A stretch of 64,000 bases of DNA from Gymnopilus junonius (lineage: Eukaryota > Basidiomycota > Agaricomycetes > Agaricales > Galerinaceae): positions 304,084 through 368,083 of the forward strand of contig JADNYJ010000020.1 of the NCBI GenBank assembly GCA_015501075.1, written 5' to 3'. The notes beneath the pieces were generated by a model. The model worked only from the letters and a program-made list of their open reading frames with translations. It was not told the origin of the DNA and ran no database searches. Position numbers and translations under genes: made by a program. Positions 1-13,088 of this stretch are shown here, one piece after another. Within the stretch, counting starts at the first letter, position 1. The number at the start of each line of letters is the position of its first letter.

Positions 1-207
1 CTGACATTGCCTGCGGCTGGATTCGGAAATGGAGCACCGTTTGGTCAGGTCCAGCCTTCGTCGCCGTTTGCCGCGCCCATCGCTCTTGCGCCATCCACTT
101 CGGGTGGAGGAGGCGGGTCGCTCTTTACGATTGGTGCTGCACCCGCTCCCGGTGGCCCTCGGCAGATTAAGAAATTGCCTAATCGGAGAGGCGGCGCAAA
201 GCGCTAA
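1..207 (+). CDS. FG nucleoporin, C-terminal end (partial)
   Basis: The window opens inside a reading frame that runs from base 1 to a TAA at 205-207. The visible 68 residues are rich in Gly, Ala, Pro and Ser, contain GFG, PFG and LF-type dipeptides, and end in a basic tail (KKLPNRRGGAKR). FG-type low-complexity sequence followed by a short basic C-terminus is the pattern of nuclear-pore FG nucleoporins of the Nup1/Nup153/POM121 kind; the basic end would fit an importin-binding or membrane-apposed tail. The start and all upstream domains lie outside the window, so the exact nucleoporin cannot be named. Another low-complexity FG protein is possible. Confidence 0.55.
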   Translation: MTLPAAGFGNGAPFGQVQPSSPFAAPIALAPSTSGGGGGSLFTIGAAPAPGGPRQIKKLPNRRGGAKR

Positions 208-973
208 CGATTATAGCTACTGGGTAAGCTAAAGCACCAAAAAAAATTCACAAAATGAAGAGACGATGGAGGGAACTGTTGCTTCCCGATCTCGCGTTAT
301 AACAATTCAACTCTTGAATTCCTGAAGAATATGGACTCATATCATTCGAGCATGCTTGTTTTCCAGTCATATCGTTTTCTTCAAGCCATAAACGCGTATC
401 TGATCTCCCTTTGAGAGAGATGTCGGCCAGCTTTTTCTCGGGTTTTAGTTTTATCCCGAGCAAAGCTCCTTTCTTTTCAGTAGGGATTGAACCACAGGAC
501 GACGAACGGGCAGTCGAACGCCATGGGGCACACCACACCATCCAAACAAGCTTAACATTTTCACGTTTTATCACATTGTAGATCTTTATATGACCTCCAC
601 ATACTACCATCACATTTTTGTGACTCGACCTCGCGGCTCAAGGCCGGCATTGCATCGTGGATGTCTGTATACGTCCCTTTTCTCTAGGTCATACGGGTTT
701 CTTTTTTTTCTTTTTTTTTGTTTATTGTCATCTACGTCGTTGCAATTTTTCTTGAAAGCAAGCTACATAGTTCTGTTTAAACATCCCTGTCCAAGTTCAC
801 CTATTACATTATCAATCCACATACCTTCATGATGTTGTTGTCCTTTATATCATTATTTCCTGCATAATGTTGTTTTTTCCAAGGATTATGTCTTCAAGTA
901 AGTGTGGGAGCATGTGCCATTCTCTGTCACTGTGATTGCATTTGCACTTGCGCGCATTGTACAATTTTCAAAC
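208..973. other. intergenic, no gene seen
   Basis: This 766-bp stretch separates the nucleoporin stop from the TRAPPC13 start. It holds pyrimidine-rich tracts (around 690-725) that fit 3' UTR or promoter sequence. Open frames on both strands here lack any recognisable domain or splice logic. I see nothing else in it. Confidence 0.5.
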
Positions 974-3068
974 ATGACAACGACGGACAGCCCTGTTCAC
1001 CTGTTATCTCTGAAGGTTATGCGCGTCTCGGTCGGTGTTCGGTTGCTTTGGAATGAGCAAGGGGCAGACTGACATACAGCGTGTTTTGGCAGCGGCCAGA
1101 ACTGGCGAGCGTGTGGCAACCTTTCTATTCCAGCTCGCCTTCGTTTTCTGTAAGTTTGATCACCTATGACTTGAGCGACATTCAATAGCTGTCCCTAGGC
1201 TCATTCTTCTGCCGGCATACTATCGTTGCAAGGAACTACGCCACTTCCAGGCCATCCGAAGACTCTGCGGGACCTCACTCACGCTTCCGAACTCTTAACA
1301 TTACCAGCCTCGTTTGGCTCTATCCAGCTTGGGGAAACATTTTCCAGCTGCCTCTGTGTCAACAATGAGACCGAAGTAGCCATTGAGGTGACCCAGGTCA
1401 AGGTGGAGATGCAGACTGTGACTACCAAAGTCGTCCTTTACGAGACGGAGGGTCCAGCCGAAACGTTGCCGGGCGATGACACTCTCGAGTATATTGTAAA
1501 TCACGAAATCAAAGAGCTAGGTCAACATGTTCTTGCTTGTACTATCACATATCGCCTACCTCCAAACTCTCGTTCTGTCCCGGGCGCTTCTGAGGACACT
1601 ACCGATCCGAGCTTGCAAACGTTTCGAAAGTTTTATAAATTTGCAGTGAGCGATGTAGTTCACGCATTGGGGACATGCTCAAGTCATCTTTATATAGGTC
1701 ACGAACCCTCTCTCGGTGAAGACAAAAGTCCACTCTCCTAAGTCTCCATCTGCACTTCTGTCGCCCCTCGAACGAGAAAAGACATTCCTCGAAGTACATA
1801 TCCAAAATCTTACTCAAGATGCCATTGTTTTCGAGCGCATGAGATTGGAATGCACGGATGGCTGGAAAGCGATAGACGGAAACATCATCAACGATGAGAA
1901 TGGCAATGAAACGAGTATCTTTAACGGTTCTACAGCTCTCATGCAACCGCAAGATATGCGGCAATACGTTTACACCCTCGTACCAAAGTCTGTGGATCTT
2001 TTGCCACCGACTCCTGCGCCTGGTACCATCATCCCTCTTGGACGGTTGGATATTTTCTGGAGATCGTCTTTTGGTGAACCTGGGCGGCTTCTAACTTCTA
2101 TGTTGTCTCGCCGGATACCTCTGCCGCCTGCTCCTCAGCCTGCATCGGCACTTCCGCCTCATTTTAAAAGAAATATTGCAAACTCTGTTCCATCGCGCCC
2201 CCAATCGCCTTCGATTAACCAATCTCGTCCAGCCACTCCTCCGCCCTCTCAAAGGCCAGGCTCTCCCGCTTTGAATAGGCCTTCGTCTGTCAGCCTGAAT
2301 CGACCGCAGTCGCCTCAGCACTTCACCTCCTCAACGCTTCCTGAAATCGAAGCGCACCTTATCGTTCGCCGTATTCCAAGAGAGAACCTTCTCGTAGAAA
2401 AACCGTTCTTTATATCATTTTCAGTCGTTATCTCCTCCACCATTCCTCTGGGAAAAAAGCACCTCAAAAGAAATGTAAAGCTTGCGATACAACATATCAG
2501 ACCTCGCAATGAGCCTCCTCCCGTACCACTTCAACCTGTGGAAGTTGCCTCTCCCAGACTGCCATCTTCAGGTTTTTCGACCCCCTCATCAGCAACGGCG
2601 ACGTTTAATTATGCCCTTGCACACCAGAAAATCCTTGCCGCATCAAATAGACCTCCCGTGACCGAGGCTTTAGCATCGGATAGCGATATTTCCAACGTTG
2701 ATCCCAATCTCTTACCACCACCGTATTTCGATGGAGTGTCAAATGAAGAAAAGAAGGCGTTAATGGCTGGTGTTTCTTTCCTCGGTGCTTCGGCTATCTT
2801 TCTTCCCCAAACCGAAATTGTATTTCCAAGTGCCGAGAGTACAGGAGAAACACCATCACTGAGGGGGCAGGCTGTTCAAGAGTTTGATCTGTCGTTCATT
2901 GCCTTACGTAAAGGCTTTTCCGCTATTGGGGGCATTCGGATCCTGCTTGTTGATGACCAGCTGGTCGATAGTCTTAACGATGAAGCAGAAACGAAAGCCA
3001 AGTCAGAAAGACGCGCGCACATACTAAAGGAGTACGACGTCGTAGGAGAAATTTGGGTGTCGGCCTGA
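974..3068 (+). CDS. TRAPPC13: TRAPP complex subunit 13 (DUF974 family)
   Basis: Four exons splice in phase: 974-1030, 1093-1149, 1199-1645 and 1698-3068, giving about 643 residues. The start is fixed by the family N-terminus: HLLSLKVMRVSRPELAS matches the conserved LLALKVMRL..P start of TRAPPC13, and it only appears when the two short 57-bp exons are joined. Further family hallmarks are LTLPASFGSIQLGETFSS, ELGQHVL and FRKFYKF, and then a V-K-T-K-V block across the last intron. TRAPPC13 is an accessory subunit of the TRAPP tethering complex that works in ER-Golgi and Golgi trafficking. The protein is longer than animal homologues (about 420 aa) because of a Pro/Ser-rich insertion at about residues 330-390 and another at about 455-480. 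Both insertions look disordered. Confidence 0.9.
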
Positions 3069-4119
3069 ACTATCTCTTCTGCATGTCTAACGAAGATCTT
3101 ATCTTGCATATCGATTATACGTGGCACACATTTAATTTCGAAAATGTGGTATAAACCTGATACAAAAGCAAAAGCACCTTGATCCTCGAGTCCTACTTTC
3201 TATCATTGACTACATGGCATAATTTACTCTCCGGAGACGTCGATCTGTGATGATTGTTATATGGCGCCGGTGCAGGTAGTCCATTTTCGATCAGCCTAAA
3301 GGGTGTATTGCTGGTTCTTTTGAGTTCACTGTCGAGTTTGAAGGAGCCAAGTTGTTCTACCATGCTCAACCTCTCCGACAAACAAGCTACCGCATTTTAC
3401 TCCCGTCGCCAAGACTTTCTCCGCTGCCTTTCTGCAAATGTACCCTGTCTGCGCACAGGTGTCGCTTTCCAATCTAAATGCCTTTCGAACGGAAATTGAA
3501 TATCTGTCTTGTTGCATTATCTCTCTTTACGGATTGTCTAGTCCTATTACTTAAACCCCATAAATAGATTATCCTTAAACATCTTTCCCCGCTAGATCAT
3601 AGCAGTGGATTTCTTCCCTTACCCACACTGGCCAAAGCTTTCTATATGTGGCTCCCTTACATTTCAGGTTTCAAGATCAGTTAGACTTACTGTCATCCCA
3701 GTCGAAGCTTGCTTCTGTAAACTTCCAGCGGTTGTCAAGACTTGCGAAAAAAAAATTCTGTAACCGAAAATCACATAGTGAGCTCCCTGGAAGAAATTCG
3801 GGTGCTAATCCCTCTGGGTAAAGACAGCATGCTTGGCATGCCACATTATTTCTACCCTCCTATCCAACACACATCCGACAGTTTGCAGTCACAGGCATTT
3901 GAGCTCTTTTTTTCCAGCGACTTTTTCCCCGAATCATGATGATTTGTGATACCTTCATCTGCGACAACCTTATGTAGCTTCGAGGATATCGACTTGGAGT
4001 TACTTGCACTTGTTTAGTAATAAATTCTCACAGCTAATATAAAGCGGCCCGAACTAAGTTCAAGTTACCTCTAATGGTGCACCCGCTGCTTTGACTAGCT
4101 CTCTCGACGGGTTGGCAAT
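3069..4119. other. intergenic, no confident gene
   Basis: About 1.05 kb lies between TRAPPC13 and the bestrophin gene. Overlapping short frames on both strands (3193-3517) have no recognisable motif; one was checked for a CaaX-ended pheromone precursor and has none. An A8 run lies near 3747. I see no supported gene, RNA or repeat here. Confidence 0.4.
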
Positions 4120-6156
4120 ATGTCAGGGGCAGGCACGAAAAACGCTTTGAGTTCTGTTTTACCTACTATTAGGGTGAGCGCTACCTGTTGTTTCTTGTTC
4201 TCCAATGCTCAATATTTTCGAAGGCTCCAACGCTCAAGAGGGCCCATTTACGAAAGGTATGGGCACCTTCCCCCGCATTCCCAGCTGCAATCGCAAACAA
4301 CTTTTACGCAGTATTCATGGCTTCCCGATGTGTTTCGTATCAAAGGGAGCGTAAGCCTCTTCCTTGCAATGAACCAAACACATGCCGTTCTCAACTTCTC
4401 ATTTGGCGTCGAAAGATCATAGCGCGTATAATCGGCCCAGTCCTCACTGTAACCATCTTTTCGGCATTGGTCTGTTATGCATCGCAATTGGGATATAGGC
4501 TTGTTATGATGAATTCGATCGTCCCTCTTCTTTCGGTCGTCGTAAGTGCATCCCTTCTACCATTCGTTGAGAAGTCCGTAACACCTCTACATAGGTGGGT
4601 CTCATCTTGGTCTTTCGGTAAGTCATTGCATTGGCTTAAGTGTCTGTTATTTGATCAGATATCTAACTCGTGGATAGGAATAGGTGGGGTAATCGCCATA
4701 TTCATTGGTTCGAGTCGTCGCTGAATTCTTTCTAGTACGTCTTATGACCGATATTGGGAAGGTCGAAAAGCTTTTGCGGCCCTGACGGCCAATACGCGTA
4801 ATATATCTCGACTCATCTGGATCAATGTGACTCTTCCTCCTACTGATGAACAGCCGGCATTTGCGAAAGGGAAAACGCCTACCACAAACGTGACTGCCAA
4901 GCAACTAAAGAGAAGAAAGACAGATGCTCTACATCTGTGTCTATCCTTTGTATTCGCTGCTAAGCACTATCTTCGCGGGGAAGACGGGGTGAATTATGCT
5001 GATTATCAGGGTGTTTTTCCTGCCTCTTTTGCTAGATTTGATGAAGTTGGTTATAACACGCAGCAGACTACCGCGTCTGAGATATATTCAGCAACCGGAA
5101 ATAGTCGTGAAGGAAGTCGCAGTGCCAGTGGCACAGTATCTCCTGATCCTCGTCATAGGCCTGATGCAACGAAGAGGGTCAGACCGAAGAGGAGTAAACA
5201 ACATGTAACCGACCACTCGACGCCATTACTGCATGACTTCCAGAGAAGTGTTGAATTTCACCCATTTGCCGATCAAGCCTCTTTGCCATTGCCTCTTGTG
5301 TTGGTTCTCGATTTTCATGTGACCTCTCCCTTCTGAGCTCAACGTATTCTATAGAATTGCTCATGAATTGAGTAGAACTATATTCAGCTTCAGGAGGGAC
5401 GGTTTCCTTGAGACAGTTGGACCTGCTGGTATGGTGTCATTATCAAAACTTTTCGACTAAGTACCGACGAGATTGTTTTCTAACCCTGTAGGTCTCAATG
5501 GCTTGACGCAAATGTAAGTCTACCAGATGAGGTCGAGAGAAGGATCTAATCTGTGTTTTCTTGTTTCGTTGTAAGGATATCTGGGCTGGTGGACCACCTT
5601 ACAGCCATGGAACGCGTTGCAAACACACCAATTCCCGTTTCTTGTGAGCACCAACTTTCCACTTCTGATATAAGGCTTTACGTTGTTGTAGACAGTATTC
5701 ATCTGAAACAATGCGTTACCCTGTACCTTTTTGCATTACCCATGACACTTGTGCATGACCTTGGATGGGCAACTGTTCCGGTCGTAACACTCGTTGCTTT
5801 CACGTTCATGGGTATCGAAGGAATCGCTGATGAAATAGAACAGCCATTTGGTTTGTATACCTACTTACTTGACGCCTTTAAAGCCACTGAAAGTATTACT
5901 CCATGCTCCAGGAAACGACCAGCGGGACTTGCCCTTAGGTATGTGTCCTTGACAAAAAAATAAATAACGAACAGTGTATGTATTCAAAAGGCATAACCAG
6001 ATCGATATTGTCAAGATCTTAAAGAGGAGGTTTAGTGCGTTGATTTTATTTTCTGTCGTATTGCAAGCTGAAGGCTTGTCCAGCTACATAATTGAGAGAT
6101 TACCAGAAGGCGGTGAAGGTATCCATGGATATGATGACGGAGAAGGAGATGACTGA
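4120..6156 (+). CDS. bestrophin/UPF0187-family chloride channel-like membrane protein
   Basis: At least 12 small exons splice in phase: 4120-4173, 4224-4256, 4312-4350, 4416-4541, 4595-4617, 4736-5299, 5355-5428, 5492-5513, 5576-5643, 5692-5850, 5912-5938 and 6001-6029. The product begins MSGAGTKNALSSVLPTIR. It carries the family signatures KYSWLPDVFRIKGS, VVGLILVFRTSYDRYWEGR, FHPFADQASLPLPL, AHELSRTIFSF and EGIADEIEQPFG, with hydrophobic segments between them. Bestrophin-like (RFP-TM) proteins are anion channels; fungal members are poorly studied and may sit in the plasma or vacuolar membrane. Compared with relatives, a Ser/Arg/basic insertion occupies about residues 190-260. The last junction is unclear: the expected C-terminal exon (YIIERLPEGG..., stop at 6154-6156) is one base out of phase with the preceding exon, so either an indel or an unusual splice ends the gene. 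Confidence 0.85.
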
Positions 6157-6314
6157 GATTCAAGTCTGCACATCCCTTCCCCGGTTTTAGATTACTCTAC
6201 GAGGCTTGTTAAGGACTCAAGGCTACCTTCATTGGATATTGCAGCAGTTCTGTGGACAAACACCGGACACCATCCCGTATAAGTAGCTTGCATAATAAAT
6301 AAGTACTAAGGAAT

Positions 6315-7310
6315 CTATTGGAATTCTGGCAAGCAAAATTCGCCAGGTCCGTACGGCTGTTAACAGGACAACAGAAGGCATTAAGTTGATGTTTCAAGGG
6401 AAGCAGAAAAAAGTTTACCTTGCTGGAGAGTGCCGTGAGACCAGCTGAATTTTCGCTCGTCAGTCTGCCGCTTTGAGGACCAGGTTTTGGTTTCTCGCCC
6501 TTTTTAAAGGCGTCCAAGATTTTCTTAGTAGATTGTGGAGTCAAGTCCTCCTGTACAGAGAGGTTGGAACACGAGCGACAGGGGGAGAGCATTGTAACTC
6601 ACGTAAAAGTCGTCGCCGACAACAAACATTGGCGCATTACTGCAAGCACCTTGACATTCGACTTCGATCACAGTGAACTTTCCATCCTTGGTCGTCTGTC
6701 CTGGTTTGATACCGCCAAGGTGGCCGCAGACAGTGTCGAGAATCTCGGTCGATCCGCGAAGCATGCATGGTGTTGTTGTGCAAACTTGAACAAAATGTTC
6801 GCCGATAGGTTCTCTTGCGATGAAACTTGAGACGACGGATAAACTACTGCTGAAAACATGACGGACCTGTTGAACATGGTGTAGAAAGTAGCCACTTCGT
6901 AGACACGCATGGGAGGCATTTCAAGAAGATTGGCGACATAGTTCATGACACTGATGCTTGTCCATCCTTTGTTTTGGCGCTGGCCAAGGTCCAGGAGGGG
7001 GATGACTGCAGCCTTCTTGTATTGGGGTGGATAATGAGAGATGATTTCTTGGGCACGCTTCAGATTTTCAGGAGTGAACTCGAATGCAATCTTGACACTG
7101 GATAAGCAACAGTCGAGTGAGGCAGAGATATCCGAACCTTGGGATTGTTGTATGGAGTGTCGCGGTGCTGGAGACCGGTCAGAAAGAGGGAAAGTGCAGA
7201 TGATCGGGGACAGTACATACGACAAAGAGGGCATCAGACCTTGCCGGACGCGAGGAGGAGAAAAGCCTTGTCCGGAGTATACTCCTGGAGAGAGCGGAGC
7301 GGGACAGCAT
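6315..7310 (-). CDS. NDUFV2: NADH:ubiquinone oxidoreductase 24 kDa subunit (complex I)
   Basis: Six exons read on the minus strand in perfect phase: 7310-7221, 7167-7138, 7090-6867, 6813-6603, 6550-6419 and 6356-6315. They give about 242 residues. The N-terminus ([25 protein letters not shown]) is Arg/Ser-rich with no acidic residues, as in a mitochondrial presequence. The body has the family blocks [40 protein letters not shown] and [14 protein letters not shown]. The [2Fe-2S] ligands are visible as C-x4-C in VCTTTPCM and C-x3-C in [10 protein letters not shown]. This is the peripheral-arm subunit homologous to NuoE/Nqo2, which carries cluster N1a next to the flavin subunit. All junctions are clean, so this gene also serves as a control for sequence quality. 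Confidence 0.95.
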
Positions 7311-7500
7311 AGTGGAATAGTCGATGGCGGTGGTGAGCGACGGCGTTGACGAGAGGGTCCGACGTACGGTCACGTGGACGGAGGAAAGAAGTCAGCTGGC
7401 TTACATTATTGGCAAGTCCGCCTTGGCCGTTGGCTCTTGCTCTGCTCTCTTCATGCTTGCTGTACGATCTTATGAACGAAATGATCTCTGCTCTGCCTAT
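7311..7500. promoter_or_regulatory. divergent promoter region
   Basis: The complex I 24 kDa gene starts at 7310 on the minus strand and the signal-peptide/TM gene at 7501 on the plus strand, so both promoters and 5' UTRs share 190 bp. The plus-strand side is pyrimidine-rich (CTCTTTTCC-type tracts just inside and before 7501), common ahead of fungal starts. No clear TATA element is seen. Confidence 0.45.
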
Positions 7501-9692
7501 ATGACCCTGTCTTTTTCTCTTTTCCTCCTCTTCCTCTCTCCATCCCTTGTCTCTGCCACCCCCATCCATCCCAGTGAGCTCCCCGACACCCTATTCTCAA
7601 AACGGGATGGCTCGGGTGCTACTAGCAGTTCCATGTCCCCAAAAATTTGGGTCCGTTGGCCTTCTTCTTTACACCTCCCTGACCCCTTCTTGACCATTCC
7701 ATTCATTAGATTCCCATCGTTGTCGCAGTCATCATCCTCTTCTGCCTTTCGGTATTGACATGGACAAAAACATCCTGGCGTAGAACATTCCGTTTATTTT
7801 CCTTCTCTGGTGCAACGATTGCCGGCGCCCCCATGAGCTCTTCCTCGACCGCTCCAAGAGAGCTCACCGCTGAACAGCTGGCCGGGACCATCAATGGTGC
7901 AAACCAATCCGGCGATGCTACCCGCCCTGTTCGTAGGACCCGCAGGCCTCGCCGAACACCGTCTCAAATGTCTGTCACTTCCCTACCTCCTTACAACAAG
8001 GAACCAGGAGAGGAGGAACTAGTCATCTTCCGGTCAGTCACTCTCTTTGACTAAGTTTCCCCATTCGTCTTCTGACAAGTCTCCAGAGGTCAAGATCCAG
8101 AGGATGTTACTACAATGCCCACAGCTGTTGCAGTGACTTCTATCGACGAAGAACGAGATGAGTCTGTCATTTCTCACGACAACTCTCAACCCTCGCGGTA
8201 TTCTCCAATGCCAACTTCTCCACATAGTATGCCTCTGCTCCACGACGATGATACCTCTGGAGACTTGTCGCTCCAAAACATGTCCCCGCATGCGGAAGAT
8301 ATGCCCCGGCGGGACCCCGACAATAGCTCTCATGAAACAAGTTCACTTAGGCGGGTAGATAGCAATGCACCCGATAACTCTTCCGACCCGAGAGGTGAAG
8401 CGCCATCTTACTCAGAAGCCATCAACCAGGCAGAATCTCGGCAAAATCTTCTTAGCGCCGAAACTTCGAATGCTAGTCCTCCATTGCCTGTGCCTTCAGC
8501 CGGTTCCCCCGAACAACGCACTAATAGAAGATCAGGCTTCCGCACTCTGCTTCACAGAATGTCAATTGTTGGGCATAGTCGTAACGATTCTAGCAGTTCG
8601 GCATTTTCTTCAAATATCTCTCATGGTCGCGAATCTTCTGCTAGTCGAGCGTCAAATCACCGTCCTACCACGTCTGGCTCTGGCTCTCTCCTCACCTCAT
8701 CCATGTTCCGTACTATCTCTCGCCAGAGGTCCACCCATACTCTCAATTCCTCTCGCCTTAACTCACCTTCTCTTATTTCCCTCAATTCTATTTCAGCTCC
8801 TCTCACCCATACTGTCACACGCACAGAATTCACGTATCCCAAGGCAGGTCCGACTGCAGAACAGCTCAAGGTGATCTCGTCCAGAGAAACTTTTGCGCGC
8901 TTTGGTGTTCCATACGGCCCCGATGCGGTTGCTTTCGCAGCTTCATCTTCCCGACAGGATCTCCTGCCGCCTCCAGAATTTGAAGCTGTTGCTTCCGAAA
9001 CGTCACAGCGCCCAGCGACACCTGGGCCGTCGAGGCTCCGTTCGTCTAGTAATGTAGCACATGAATCTGATGAGCACCCGACGCCCTTGGACTCGGGCAG
9101 TCCAGTGCCCTCTTCGGGCAGCAATAACGGTGACGATGCTCAGAGATCATCTTCGCTTTCCACTGCAAGGCCTTCAGCACCTGAGGGGCGGTCGTTACCT
9201 TCTGCACTGGCAACTGCTGTGCCTTCGATCGAAACACCTCCTTCCATCTCCACCGGTCATAACGTCATCCCGCTTGCAGGGCCATCGTCGAAAGCTCCGG
9301 AGTCCGAAACGAACCCGGAAATATCGTCCCCAGTTCCTACCCTTTCCACGTCAAGTAATTCCAAGCAGCCTGCGACTGAATTCGGAAACTTGGCCGTGCC
9401 GCCTCCTTCATCATACCACGACCGCACCACTTCTTCATCGCGTTCAGAATCACGGACAAGTGTATTGTCCTACCAGTCTTACGCTACAGCAGCAGAATCG
9501 TTAGCGCCTTCCACCGTCATGCAGTCCCCAAATGGTACCTTCTTCCCTGGTGTGTATGAGAGCGAAGCTGAGAGCCAGCCTCCTACCCCAAGGGTGGGCG
9601 GCCAGCATGCGCTAGAGCCAACAGATGTCACAATCGTCCCAGACAAGCGAACAACTATGCTGGCCGCTGGGGGTGAGATTTCAGCTCGGTAA
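7501..9692 (+). CDS. serine-rich single-pass membrane protein with signal peptide, function unknown
   Basis: Three exons (7501-7650, 7710-8032, 8087-9692) splice in phase into about 692 residues. Residues 1-20 form a signal peptide (MTLSFSLFLLFLSPSLVSA), and a Lys-Arg pair follows near residue 34. The second exon opens with a hydrophobic stretch, IPIVVAVIILFCLSVLTW, followed by WRR, which looks like one membrane span with a basic cytoplasmic side. The remaining roughly 600 residues are Ser/Pro/Thr-rich and probably disordered. More ordered-looking islands are SVTSLPPYNKEPGEEELVIFRG, FTYPKAGPTAEQLKVISSRETF with ARFGVPYGPDA next to it, and a C-terminal block ending TTMLAAGGEISAR. I do not recognise a named family. 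The layout suggests a type I plasma-membrane or cell-wall-linked protein. A start at the internal Met at 7833 would lose both the signal peptide and the TM span, and the spliced N-terminus is more convincing. Confidence 0.7.
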
Positions 9693-10581
9693 TGGACATT
9701 AAGTCTTCGGATTTCGGACTAGAGGCAGGGTATTGATGGTAGAAATTCATTAATTATTTCTTTTCCCAAACCTTTGAGGTTTTTTGGCGTGTTTTTATCT
9801 GACGTTCGTTATGGTCTCTAGGCCTTGGCACTCTGGGTTATATATATATAAGTATATATACCTGTTTTACCCTTTATCTCTGATTCTCCTGGCATACTTT
9901 CTACGCTCTCGGTGCTCGCTGTATAACTATTGCTATCGGTCCTTTGGTCCCGGCCATCCTATGCATCGCTTCTACCTGTTTTCCCATGAATTAAATATTA
10001 TCGCGCAATCTTAGACGCATAATTATTTCTGCTGTGATTTTGGAAGATCTAATTTCTAGAGCAGCCTGAGGGCTTTGAGGTTCCCATCAGGGCCCTGTGA
10101 CCGGTTGACCTGTGACCCAACATATCCAGACGTCGTTGAATTTGGCAACGTCGAGCATTTGTGTATCTGATCTCTGATTCGCTGTTCAATGGTGGTTTCT
10201 TCTTCCTCCTGACCATGGCTTTCCTTCAAAACAATATTATTTGACTACGGATTTTTCAGTGGGAATATTACTCGGGGGGTTAAGAAGAGGCGTTCCACGG
10301 CAAGGGAAAAGAAAGCTATAGTCTGAATCTCCCCACGATGCTGCTCCCAACTTCTCTTGAAGCTTAATCTTTCTGTGTACACCTTACGTACCGTCGGAAC
10401 GTTGGCTAAATGAATAACCACTTGCGATATGGGGACTGACTCGGCTCTGTATCCGGGATGCCGCATCATCATCTGACTGAAGTATGACATTCGAATTGCG
10501 GAATCTCTTCCATTACGTATGGTATATATACTTCCAACTGATGACTTGAAGGCAGAAGAACCCAAAGTTCGATCTAACGAC
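9693..10581. other. intergenic between serine-rich gene and aldo-keto reductase 1
   Basis: About 890 bp. A TA-repeat lies at 9840-9858. A TATA-like GTATATATAC lies around 10519-10530, about 55 bp before the reductase start at 10582, and could serve it. The minus-strand frame at 10245-10664 overlaps exon 1 of the reductase antisense and is not supported as a gene. Confidence 0.4.
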
Positions 10582-12194
<1,613 letters not shown>

Positions 12195-13088
12195 AGAGGT
12201 ACGTATACCGTAGCGGCGCAAGCGCCAATCCCCGACTCTTTCTCACTGCTCAGTAATAAATACAATCGGCGCCATTTGCCTCCTTTCGACTGCCAGGACC
12301 TGCGTGAAATGTGACTTCACCGCTGGCCGCTGAGGGGTAATTATGTTACTTCTATAGTAAAATATGTAACGCAGAAAATGTTCAAAATTTTGTAAGCTAA
12401 AAAATTTGAAGTCGAGATAGAAGAAAAGTGATTAAACCTTACTATCCTTGATCGGGAGTTTGATTCGACGGGGAATTTGAAACGGGCTCATTTCTACACC
12501 TCTAACTCACTCCCAGGTCCTGAAAAAATTGCAATAAATACCTCAGTATGTTATCTCCATGCCTATGTGCTTAGTTTTGCGAAAACATAAAGAGGAGGAG
12601 AGAAAGTCCAGACATGCAAAGTTCACTACACCAAATAAGGCAAATGTAACATAGTTGTTTACTAGATCTAGTCAGATCCTGCAAACCAATTAACATGAAA
12701 CTTGGTGGAAAGCTTTAAAACGCTTATGCCACTAATAATCTCAAATTACAAGGCAACTGTTGAAGTATTGACTTGCAAAAGTTACAAATACCGTCTGAGG
12801 CGCATTTTGCAGTGACAAAGCGTGACGATCCCCTGCGAAAGTTCGTCTCACGCCCCGCCAAATCAATCGTGACGTACCGTGACGGCCATTTCAATCTCCC
12901 CATGTTTTTGCATTCCGAGACGCGGAAACCCTCTTACACCTCCCACAGCAAATTTTCAGCTCAATTTTATTGGCAGGCTTGTTCAAAACTAAAAGTTGTA
13001 TGTCTATATCAAATTTCAGCTTACGCTCTATAGTTGGTGATTTTATAATGATTTTTCTTTCACGTGATTTCAAACTCCCGACGAAGCA
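12195..13088. other. intergenic, AT-rich, left flank of TA-flanked element
   Basis: About 890 bp between reductase copy 1 and the first terminal-inverted-repeat element. It is AT-rich to about 12770, then has several CGTGAC motifs (12820-12890). Only short frames without motifs are present. It may include older repeat debris but I cannot delimit any. Confidence 0.4.

Noticed and set aside
248..832. Open frames on both strands in the first intergenic region
   Set aside because: No domain, no splice logic, and they overlap each other antisense; typical chance frames.
3193..3517. Possible small gene or mating pheromone precursor
   Set aside because: No C-terminal CaaX box and no recognisable motif; overlapping frames on both strands are equally long.
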